Positions 16,872 through 24,782 of a stretch of DNA of 64,000 bases are shown one piece after another. Position 1 is the first letter of the stretch. Each line of letters begins with the position of its first letter. Source of the DNA: Marinobacter iranensis (GTDB lineage: Bacteria; Pseudomonadota; Gammaproteobacteria; Pseudomonadales; Oleiphilaceae); the NCBI RefSeq assembly GCF_029207565.1, contig NZ_JANCMW010000012.1, positions 111,181 through 175,180 on the forward strand, written 5' to 3'. The notes beneath the pieces were generated by a model. It worked only from the letters and a program-made list of their open reading frames with translations, was not told the DNA's origin and did no database searches. The translations under genes were made by a program, and so were the position numbers.

Positions 16872-19046
16872 TCAGAAGGCGACAGCGCGCACTGGCACAT
16901 GTCCGAGGGTCTTGGCGATCACGTCGGCGGGTCTTGCCGGGCCGTAGAAGAATCCCTGTACCTGATGGCAGCCCAGGCTTTTGAGGTAGGCCAGTTGTTC
17001 ATCCGTTTCCACGCCTTCGGCTACAATTTCCAGCTTCAGGCCATGGGCCATGGCAATAATGGCGTTAACGATACAGGCGCCATCCTCGCCACTGCGGATG
17101 GCTTTCACAAACGACTGGTCCACCTTCAGGGTGTGGATGGGCAGCCGGTGGATGTAGTTCAGGGACGAATAGCCGGTGCCGAAATCATCAATGGCAATCC
17201 TGACACCGAATGAAGCCAACTCCCGGAGTTTCTGACTGATCTGCTCAAGATCGTTCATGATCACGTTTTCCGTGATCTCGATTTCCAGGTTCTGGGGTGG
17301 GAATCCGTGGGCGTGGATCTGTCCCATCAGGGTTTCCACGAAACGGGGATGTTCCACCTGAACGGGTGACAGATTGACGGCCAGGCGCAGGTCGCTGTGG
17401 CCTTCGCGAATCCACTGGCCGACGTCGTGGCAGGCCTGGTCCAGTACGCATTCACTGAGCTTGGCGATCAGCTTGGTTTCTTCGGCCAGTGGCAGGAAGT
17501 CCCGCGGATAGAGCAGTCCCCTTTCCGGGTGTTGCCACCGTACCAGGGCCTCCAGGCCGACGACGCGATTGGTGGAGGAGCAGACCTGGGGCTGATAGAA
17601 CACCCGCAGCTCGTCACGCTCCAGCGCCAGCCGCAGGTCCCTTTCCAGGCTCAGGCGATTGGCGGTATCAATGCTCATGCTCTCGGAGTAGAAACGGTAG
17701 CCGTCCTTGCCCCTGGCCTTGACGTGGTACATGGCGATGTCGGCATTCTGGATCAGGTGATCCATGGATTCGCCAGCGTCCGGGTAGATGGCAATGCCGA
17801 TGCTTACACCAACGAAGACCTCATGTTCGCCTAACTGGAAAGGCGCACGCAGGGCCTTGATCAGCTTTTTCGAGATCTGTCGCGCGTCCTCGTGGTTGTG
17901 AATGGAGGGCAGCAGCAGGGTGAACTCATCACCACCGAAGCGGGACAGGGTGTCGCCCTTGCGAAGGCAACGTTCCAGTCGCTGTGTGACTGCTTGCAGC
18001 AGGCGGTCGCCCATGGCATGGCCTAGGGTGTCATTGATGACCTTGAAGCGGTCCAGATCGAGGAACATCACCGCCAGCTTCTGGTCGCTGCGACGGGCAT
18101 GGGTAATGGCCAGATCCAGCCGGTCCTTGAACAGGGCGCGGTTCGGCAGTCGGGTCAGCAGGTCGTGGTAGGCCTGGAAATTGATAAAGGCTTCTGCTTC
18201 CTTACGCTCGGTGACATCGCGGGCGGTGCCGTAATATCGGGCGTCGCGACCGCTGTATTTGCCATCCTCGTCGTTGGAATGGGGCCAGGTTTCCGGATCA
18301 ATGGGAAAGGCGGTGATTTCGAAATGCCGGGTGGCCTTGCGGCTGCCCCGGGTTTTCAGGCGCACTTCCAGTGTACGGGGGTTGTCTGCTGTTATGTTGG
18401 GGCCCTTGAGGGCATAGGTGCCCCGCGCAATGTCCCGGTCATCCAGTATGTGACGAAAGTGACGGCCACAGAGTTCAGCGGGCTGGTAGCCAAGCAGGCT
18501 TTCGATCTTGCTGTTCACGAAGCAGAAATGGCCATCGCCATCGAGCATGAACACAATATCGGGTGAGCTGTTGACGATGTAGCGGTGAAGTTCTTCCGAC
18601 TTCTCCAGGCGCATGCGAATGTGTTCGTGGGCGCGGATCAGTGATCGCTTGCCGAGAACGCCGTCGACGGTCGCCAGCAGTTCTTCCGGGTCGAAAGGTT
18701 TGCGGATGTAGTCCAGCGCCCCCCTTCGCAGGGCGCGGCTGACGGAACTGAACGAGCTCTCCCCGCTGACAACGATCACTCCACAGTCGGGTTGCCCGGA
18801 AGAGAGGCGTTCCATGACATCGAATCCGTCCACATCGGGCATGCGCAGATCCAGCATTGCCAGGTCGAAGGATTCCTCCTCAAGAATGCGGCACGCCATG
18901 CGGCCACCTTCTGCTTCGGTGACTTCATATCCCTTACTCCTGAGCAGTGATGCCAGGCCGGATAGCAGTCTCGGGTCGTCATCGACGACAAGGATACGTG
19001 CCGTTGCTCCGTTACCGGAAGTCCATTCGGTGCTCGCAGGTTTCAT
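16872..19046 (-). CDS. Response regulator with PAS, GGDEF and EAL domains (c-di-GMP enzyme)
   Basis: 724 residues. Receiver domain about 17-130 (RILVVDDDPR; LAMLDLRMPDVDGF with the phospho-Asp). PAS about 150-270. GGDEF about 300-455 with intact RFGGDEF near 370. EAL about 475-715 with LEALVRW, EIEITENVI, AIDDFGTGYSS and AEGVETDEQL all intact. Both the cyclase and phosphodiesterase sites therefore look usable. It is encoded 24 nt after the HDOD histidine kinase gene and is the obvious phosphotransfer partner, so the pair should link a cell signal to c-di-GMP, biofilm or motility. Confidence 0.93.
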   Translation of the reverse strand: MKPASTEWTSGNGATARILVVDDDPRLLSGLASLLRSKGYEVTEAEGGRMACRILEEESFDLAMLDLRMPDVDGFDVMERLSSGQPDCGVIVVSGESSFSSVSRALRRGALDYIRKPFDPEELLATVDGVLGKRSLIRAHEHIRMRLEKSEELHRYIVNSSPDIVFMLDGDGHFCFVNSKIESLLGYQPAELCGRHFRHILDDRDIARGTYALKGPNITADNPRTLEVRLKTRGSRKATRHFEITAFPIDPETWPHSNDEDGKYSGRDARYYGTARDVTERKEAEAFINFQAYHDLLTRLPNRALFKDRLDLAITHARRSDQKLAVMFLDLDRFKVINDTLGHAMGDRLLQAVTQRLERCLRKGDTLSRFGGDEFTLLLPSIHNHEDARQISKKLIKALRAPFQLGEHEVFVGVSIGIAIYPDAGESMDHLIQNADIAMYHVKARGKDGYRFYSESMSIDTANRLSLERDLRLALERDELRVFYQPQVCSSTNRVVGLEALVRWQHPERGLLYPRDFLPLAEETKLIAKLSECVLDQACHDVGQWIREGHSDLRLAVNLSPVQVEHPRFVETLMGQIHAHGFPPQNLEIEITENVIMNDLEQISQKLRELASFGVRIAIDDFGTGYSSLNYIHRLPIHTLKVDQSFVKAIRSGEDGACIVNAIIAMAHGLKLEIVAEGVETDEQLAYLKSLGCHQVQGFFYGPARPADVIAKTLGHVPVRAVAF

Positions 19047-19070
19047 GTCAGTATGCCCGTCGCTTCTTCG

Positions 19071-21050
19071 TCATTCGTCATCGTTTTTTTTATTTGCCGC
19101 CGCGGGGAACAGTATTCTGAACGCTGTCCCTCCACGCCCTGTGCGGCAATTAATGATGCCCTCCATGTCATCAATAAGCTGTTTGACTACGCTCAGGCCC
19201 AGGCCGCTATGGCCCTTGCCCTTGGTGGACCGAACCGGCGAAAACAGGTTTTTGCGAACGTCGGCAGGAATTCCATTGCCTGTGTCCGACACCTCCAGTT
19301 CAACCCAGGTTTTTCCGCTTTGCCAAACTGGGGCGAGCGTGTGAATAGACACTTCGCCACCTCTGGCAAGGCACTCTGCCGCATTGCGAACCAGGTTAAT
19401 AACCACCTGCCGGATGACCGCGCCAGGCACGGCGACATCGGTCGGGTCTTCGCAAAGCTCCAGTTCCAGCGTCTTTTCCTCTCCACTGAACAGGCTGTCT
19501 TCCAGCAGGTCCCTCAGAATTCGCAGTTCGTCGTTAAGATTGCAGACACCAGTGGGCTCCGCCATGTCATGGTTTGGCGAGCGACTGATCTGCAGCAGCA
19601 GATCTCCGGCCCGGTCTAGCTCGTCCCGTATGACGTCCAGTTCTTCCTGTACCTCGTCATCGTCCAGGCGGTTGCGCAGCTGATAGATATACTGGCGAAT
19701 GATGGTCAGCGGGTTGCTTACCTCATGGACCTGGCGACGGATGGCCTGTCGGGCCAGCTCTGCCTCCATGCCGTCCTGGTTGCTTCCGCTATCGGACAGC
19801 GTGGCAGCCACGGCTGCGGACAGTTTTTCACTGAACAGACGCCCCAGCTCTTCCGTCTGCCCCGAGCTTTCACTGTCAGTGCCCACGATAAACACGCCGG
19901 CGCATTGTTCTTCGCCATTCACCGGGATGGCCACCAGTGAAGGGGTTTTCAGTAGCGAAAGCAACTGGCGGTCGAGTACCGTTGGTGAGCGGTCGTCGAG
20001 GCACAACGTGTTACCGCTGCTGAATGCCTCGGTCAGTACGCTGTCGGCTGGCCCGCTGGCCACTGTGAGATCGGGAATATCGCCATTGCTGGCGGACAGC
20101 AGCGTGAGCCCATCTCCGGCCTGGCCAAAATAGAGGGCCGGCAGGCCGGTGATCAGTGTCAGGCTGCTGACGGTTGCGGCCAGGCATTCCTGGGCGCTGC
20201 CACGGATCGGCGACAGTTCCAGCGCCTGGCTCGCCATGGCCTGCTTAAGAATGGTCTGCTTGAGCTTGTGGTTGGAGTGGCTGGCGTCGTATTCCTCGGA
20301 CAGCGGAATACCCAGCGATTCGGCCACGCCGCTTACTTCCTGGTCGATGCGGCGGTTGATTTCCCGTGTCAGCTCTTCGTTGAGGCCAAATATCGTTCCG
20401 GCCGCAGCAATACCGGCAGCATCGGACAGTGCCAGTCGAGTCGCCAGGCTGATCAATTTAACCAGATGCCCCGCATCGCGGATTTCAGTGGGCATGGCCT
20501 GCTGGTAACGCATGGCATCAACCGCCATTGGGCCCAGGCCCCAGGAGTTGACCAGTTCCGCGGCAATGTCGGACTGGTGGTCAAAATAGAATTGTTGGGT
20601 TTCTCCCGGCGGAGTTTTGAGTGCAATCAGTTCACCAACGTTGTGAAGCATACCCAGCATGAAGGCCTGATCGGGCTCCGGGTAGCGTGTCAGTGTTGCC
20701 AGGGCTCTTGCGGTGAGGGCGGTGGTCAGGGAGTGGCGCCAGAAATCCCGTAGCTGTTGCCACTGGTCCGCCCCGAGTTCGTAAAGGATCTGGCGCAGGG
20801 CTGCTGTCAGTACCAGGGTATGGAAGCGTCGTGTACCCAGCCTGAGCAGGGCCTGGTCGATGGATCGGATTTGGGCGGCGGGGCCGTAAAGTGCCGAATT
20901 GGCCAGTGCGAGAACCCGTGTAACCAGGGCGGTGTCTGCGGAAACAATGTCACTTATCCGGCGATAGCTTTCCTCCTGATGACAGGCTTCCAGCGCCCTG
21001 AGAGTAACCTCCGGGAGACTTGGTAGCTGTATGTCAGGGGCAATATGCAT
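19071..21050 (-). CDS. HDOD-domain histidine kinase
   Basis: 659 residues. N-terminal HDOD domain about 1-270 (DIQLPSLPEVTLRALEACHQ, ALANSALYGPAAQI, GMLHNVGELIALK). A GAF-like segment follows, about 285-410. Then HisKA with the phospho-acceptor in VHEVSNPLTIIRQYI (His near 442). The ATPase domain has NLVRNAAECL (N box), DTGNGIPADVRKNLF and GHSGLGLSVVKQL (G boxes). No membrane segment is visible, so it is cytoplasmic. It is upstream of and probably in one operon with the PAS-GGDEF-EAL regulator. HDOD fused to a full kinase is less common than stand-alone HDOD proteins. Confidence 0.9.
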   Translation of the reverse strand: MHIAPDIQLPSLPEVTLRALEACHQEESYRRISDIVSADTALVTRVLALANSALYGPAAQIRSIDQALLRLGTRRFHTLVLTAALRQILYELGADQWQQLRDFWRHSLTTALTARALATLTRYPEPDQAFMLGMLHNVGELIALKTPPGETQQFYFDHQSDIAAELVNSWGLGPMAVDAMRYQQAMPTEIRDAGHLVKLISLATRLALSDAAGIAAAGTIFGLNEELTREINRRIDQEVSGVAESLGIPLSEEYDASHSNHKLKQTILKQAMASQALELSPIRGSAQECLAATVSSLTLITGLPALYFGQAGDGLTLLSASNGDIPDLTVASGPADSVLTEAFSSGNTLCLDDRSPTVLDRQLLSLLKTPSLVAIPVNGEEQCAGVFIVGTDSESSGQTEELGRLFSEKLSAAVAATLSDSGSNQDGMEAELARQAIRRQVHEVSNPLTIIRQYIYQLRNRLDDDEVQEELDVIRDELDRAGDLLLQISRSPNHDMAEPTGVCNLNDELRILRDLLEDSLFSGEEKTLELELCEDPTDVAVPGAVIRQVVINLVRNAAECLARGGEVSIHTLAPVWQSGKTWVELEVSDTGNGIPADVRKNLFSPVRSTKGKGHSGLGLSVVKQLIDDMEGIINCRTGRGGTAFRILFPAAANKKNDDE

Positions 21051-21369
21051 AGGCTTGCCTGTGTGCCGTGTCAGATAAGTCGTCAGTTTCTGACGGTTTG
21101 TTCATAAACACTGATCGGAATGAGCTTAGACAATAAGCCGCATTTATTAAATAGTTATTGTTCCTTTTTTAGGCAAAGTATTACCTGTGTTGTGATGTGT
21201 GTAAACTTTTTACAGGTTAAATGTCGTCAATTCACCCATGATTGGTCGGCCAAACGGCATGTTTTTGTCTACAGTTAGAACCCTGTCCGGGTTACACTTT
21301 GACACAGTACTCAAATTTCCACCCGGATTACGTGTTAGTCAACGGACCAGACAGCGCCTATAAGCATTC
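21051..21369. other. Divergent intergenic region, AT-rich, no gene seen
   Basis: 319 nt between the start of the HDOD kinase (minus strand) and the MinD-like gene (plus strand). It is clearly AT-rich around 21120-21230. A TTGACA at 21299-21304 looks like a -35, but no -10 sits at a proper distance. It presumably holds both promoters; no hairpin or repeat stood out. Confidence 0.5.
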
Positions 21370-22686
21370 ATGACGGACTCCCGCACTTCCAGGCACATTC
21401 CGAAACAGCCCAGGACACTGGCCATTACCGGTGGCAAGGGTGGCGTCGGTAAAACATCGGTGGCCCTGAATCTTTCCCTGACACTTGCAAGGGAGGGTTA
21501 CAGGGTTTTGTTGCTGGATGGTGACACCGACCTGGCCAACGTTAGTATCATGCTGGGGCGCTATCCGGAACGCACCCTCGCCAACGTTATGGCAGGCGAT
21601 TGCGGGCTGCGGGACGTGATCATGGAGGCCGAGTGGGGGTTGCATATCATTCCCGGTGCATCGGGGGTTGAGCAATGCGTTGACATGGCCGCGGAGGAAA
21701 GCCTTCGGGTGCTCAAGGCGCTCTCCCGGCTGGAGAAGGATTACGATTATGTGATCACGGATACCGCCTCCGGTTTGCAGAAGACCGGTATGCACATGAT
21801 CGCTGCGGCGGAACTGGCCTGTGTGGTGGTGACGCCAGACCCCGCTTCGCTGACCGACGCTTTCTCCCTGATCAAGCTGCTGATTCGCCGCGGCTATCGC
21901 AGAACGCCCAGTGTGCTGGTGAATATGGCCCAGGGCGCCAGCCAGGCCCGTTCGGTATTCCAGCGCCTTGACGCAGCCGCGCAGCGGCACTTGGGATTGC
22001 AGTTACACTATCTTGGCGCGATCTGGCGGGACGAAACCCTGCGCCAGTCGGTACTGAACCAGCGCCCGGTAGCACTGATGCCGGCCTCCGATCCGTCCAG
22101 CCGTCAGTTTCGCACACTGGCCGACATGCTGAACGTGAGGCTGCGCCAGTTGCCACCGCGCAAGGCCGGGATTGCAGCATACTGGCACCGGGTGTCTTCC
22201 GGGGCTACGGAACAGGTGCAATCAACTGGCAGTAAACAACCGAAAGTGCCGGTGGACCCGGCACAGGAATGCAAGCGGCTGACTGCGGAACTCGGCGAAA
22301 TACTTGCAGGGAGTAATGATAAGCCTCTGCTGCGTTATGAAGCGTTTCAGGGGCTGTTTGCACTGTTGGGGCGCAGGATGGATGCGGATACAATTGAGAT
22401 CATCCAGACCGGCCTGGGGTCCCTTGACTGGGATAAACTGGATAAGGAACAAAGGGAGCATATGGCGACCCATCTCCGCCATCTGGCAGCCCAGGTCGCC
22501 CCCGGGGTTGCCCGGCATGAGGCAGAAGAACCCGCAAGACCCAGGAAAGAGCGGGAACCCTATTACGATCGCATCAGCTTTGGTGAGCAGAGCCGTTTGA
22601 TCAGGGCGCTCAAGGAACAGCCCTCCAACATCTCCCTGGACCAGCTCCTGCGCTCTCTGGCGGGCACGGACAAGAACGGCTCCTGA
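21370..22686 (+). CDS. MinD/FleN-like ParA-family ATPase with C-terminal extension
   Basis: 438 residues. The N-terminal 270 form a deviant-Walker ATPase: AITGGKGGVGKTSVALNLSL near residue 18, LLLDGDTDLANVSIMLG, YDYVITDTASGL, VVVTPDPASLTDAFSLIKLL. The best family fit is FleN/YlxH, which counts flagella. However, about 150 C-terminal residues (from about 275) are extra, charged and mostly helical, and no flagellar genes are nearby. It could be a paralogue with a pilus, chemoreceptor or flagellar placement role. It is divergent from the HDOD kinase. Confidence 0.8.
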   Translation: MTDSRTSRHIPKQPRTLAITGGKGGVGKTSVALNLSLTLAREGYRVLLLDGDTDLANVSIMLGRYPERTLANVMAGDCGLRDVIMEAEWGLHIIPGASGVEQCVDMAAEESLRVLKALSRLEKDYDYVITDTASGLQKTGMHMIAAAELACVVVTPDPASLTDAFSLIKLLIRRGYRRTPSVLVNMAQGASQARSVFQRLDAAAQRHLGLQLHYLGAIWRDETLRQSVLNQRPVALMPASDPSSRQFRTLADMLNVRLRQLPPRKAGIAAYWHRVSSGATEQVQSTGSKQPKVPVDPAQECKRLTAELGEILAGSNDKPLLRYEAFQGLFALLGRRMDADTIEIIQTGLGSLDWDKLDKEQREHMATHLRHLAAQVAPGVARHEAEEPARPRKEREPYYDRISFGEQSRLIRALKEQPSNISLDQLLRSLAGTDKNGS

Positions 22687-22850
22687 CTGTTTTTTACCTG
22701 CTTTTCACCCACTTTTTTTCACTTCCTTTTTCCGTGCCGAGTCACCTTATTTAATTGTCATATTATTGATGCAATTTGTAGCGTAACTTTGCTCTATGTC
22801 ACCGCACTGTCATTCCGTCTGTGCAAAAATTAGCCTTATTCCCGGAATCG

Positions 22851-22866
22851 TGGCCCGCAAAATGCA
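22851..22866 (+). promoter_or_regulatory. Candidate sigma-54 (-24/-12) promoter before the acyl-CoA reductase
   Basis: TGGCCCGCAAAATGCA compared with the sigma-54 consensus TGGCACG-N4-TTGCW: GG and GC are separated by exactly 10 nt, with two mismatches among the conserved positions. It would place the start near 22877, leaving a 70-nt leader before the ATG. No enhancer site was identified. Confidence 0.45.
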
Positions 22867-22947
22867 GTGGTCAGGCGAAGCAGTTTCTAACCTGAAAACC
22901 GACTGCACTTGATGGCTACACAGTAAATTTGAGAAGGAGTTCCCGCC

Positions 22948-24483
22948 ATGGCACAACAGCAGCAATACGGAGCGTCAGCGTCCGGTGTTCTTGAACAATT
23001 ACGCGGAAAGCACGTGCTGATAACCGGTACCACCGGATTTCTTGGCAAGGTGGTGCTGGAAAAACTGATTCGCACGGTGCCGGATATTGGTGGTATTCAC
23101 CTTTTGATCCGTGGCAACAAAAGATACCCCGGAGCACGGGAGCGGTTCCTCAATGAGATTGCCAGTTCTTCGGTTTTTGAGCGTCTTCGACACGACGACA
23201 ACGAGGCGTTTGAAACCTTTCTCGATGAGCGCGTCCACTGCATTACCGGCGAGGTGACCGAGCCCCGTTTCGGGCTCGTGCCGGATCGATTCCGGGCGCT
23301 TGCCGGCCAGGTGGATGCATTTATCAATTCCGCGGCCAGTGTGAATTTCCGTGAAGAGCTCGATAAGGCCTTGAAAATAAACACCCTGTGCCTTGAGAAC
23401 ATTGCCGCACTGGCTGAGCTCAACAGCAGGATGGCGGTTATCCAGGTGTCCACCTGCTACGTGAATGGCAAGAATTCCGGCCAGGTTACCGAGTCCGTGA
23501 TCAAACCGGCTGGCGAGACCGTTCCCCGTAACCCTGATGGCTACTATGAAATTGAAGAACTTCTGCATCTGCTGCAGGACAAGATATCCGATGTCCAGGC
23601 CCGATACTCCGGCAAAGTGCTGGAAAAGAAACTGGTGGACCTGGGGATTCGCGAAGCCAACACCTACGGCTGGAGTGACACCTACACCTTCACCAAGTGG
23701 CTGGGTGAGCAATTGCTGATGAAAGCGCTGGCGGGTCGTTCCCTGACGATAGTGCGCCCGTCCATAATTGAGAGCGCACTGGAAGAGCCTTCTCCGGGCT
23801 GGATAGAAGGCGTGAAGGTGGCCGACGCCATTATCCTCGCTTATGCCCGAGAGAAAGTGTCGTTGTTCCCGGGTAAACGCAGCGGCATCATTGACGTCAT
23901 TCCCGTGGACCTGGTCGCCAACACCATCGTTCTGTCGCTGGCCGAAGCCATTTCCCAGTCGGGACAACGTCGCATCTATCAATGCTGCAGTGGCAGTTCC
24001 AACCCGATTTCACTGGGGGAGTTCATTGACCACCTGATGGCGGAGGCCAAGTCCAACTACGCCGAGTACGACCAGTTGTTCTATCGCCAACCCACCAAAC
24101 CCTTTATTGCGGTAAACCGCAAACTGTTCGATGTTGTGGTTGGCGGAATGCGTGTGCCATTGTCGATTGCTGGCAAGGTGCTAAGGCTGGCTGGCCAGAA
24201 CCGGGAACTGAAAGTGCTGAAGAACCTCGATACCACCCGGTCACTGGCAACCATATTTGGCTTCTACACGGCGCCGGACTATATCTTCCGCAACGATAAG
24301 CTGATGGCGCTGTCTTCCCGGATGGGCGAACTGGACCGGATGTTGTTCCCGGTGGATGCGCGCCAGATCGACTGGCAGCTATACCTGCGCAAGATCCACC
24401 TTGGTGGCCTTAACCGTTATGCCCTCAATGAGAGGAAGCTGTATAGCCTGCGCACCACCCAGGCTCGCAGGAAAGCTGCGTAA
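22948..24483 (+). CDS. Fatty acyl-CoA reductase (alcohol-forming, wax ester pathway)
   Basis: Reduces long-chain acyl-CoA to the fatty alcohol used by wax ester synthases, using NADPH. The 511-residue single-domain form matches the short Marinobacter FAR type, about 512-513 residues, by recollection. The extended-SDR nucleotide motif TGTTGFLGKVVLEKLIR is near residue 28 and the catalytic Tyr246/Lys250 lie in DTYTFTKWLGEQ. RPSIIESALEEPSPGWIEG and a C-terminal FAR_C-like region follow. A strong AGAAGGAG site precedes the ATG. It is monocistronic, with a possible sigma-54 promoter at 22851. acs follows 299 nt downstream on the same strand. Confidence 0.95.
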   Translation: MAQQQQYGASASGVLEQLRGKHVLITGTTGFLGKVVLEKLIRTVPDIGGIHLLIRGNKRYPGARERFLNEIASSSVFERLRHDDNEAFETFLDERVHCITGEVTEPRFGLVPDRFRALAGQVDAFINSAASVNFREELDKALKINTLCLENIAALAELNSRMAVIQVSTCYVNGKNSGQVTESVIKPAGETVPRNPDGYYEIEELLHLLQDKISDVQARYSGKVLEKKLVDLGIREANTYGWSDTYTFTKWLGEQLLMKALAGRSLTIVRPSIIESALEEPSPGWIEGVKVADAIILAYAREKVSLFPGKRSGIIDVIPVDLVANTIVLSLAEAISQSGQRRIYQCCSGSSNPISLGEFIDHLMAEAKSNYAEYDQLFYRQPTKPFIAVNRKLFDVVVGGMRVPLSIAGKVLRLAGQNRELKVLKNLDTTRSLATIFGFYTAPDYIFRNDKLMALSSRMGELDRMLFPVDARQIDWQLYLRKIHLGGLNRYALNERKLYSLRTTQARRKAA

Positions 24484-24671
24484 CACTCGGTCATTCGGCT
24501 CTCGGTTCATCCGGCCCCCCTGGCCCCAGGGGTCGGTCTTCCACTTGTTGTTTCTGTCAGTGGGGCTATCCTGTAAGTCAGGCCCCAGCTCAACAGGGTT
24601 ACCCCTCGTGAAACCGTCATTTTGGCTAAAAGTGCTGGCATGTTAGGACGTTAGTCTAATTCATTGTTCAC

Positions 24672-24687
24672 TGGCACGCATGTTGAA
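24672..24687 (+). promoter_or_regulatory. Candidate sigma-54-like element before acs
   Basis: TGGCACGCATGTTGAA matches TGGCACG-N4-TTGCW except that the -12 C is A. The -24 half is perfect. Since the -12 GC is normally nearly invariant, this may be a weakened or non-functional site. It lies 96 nt before the acs ATG in a 299-nt gap with no gene. Confidence 0.35.
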
Positions 24688-24782
24688 CTATGGGTATCCG
24701 TCTTCAGGGCTTTTTTTGCCCGGCACGCTCTTTATTAAAAAACCGATAATGACAACAGACTCTGACTATAAGGGGGAGCACA

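Noticed and set aside
21299..21327. TTGACA as a promoter for the MinD-like gene
   Set aside because: No acceptable -10 lies 16-18 nt further on.
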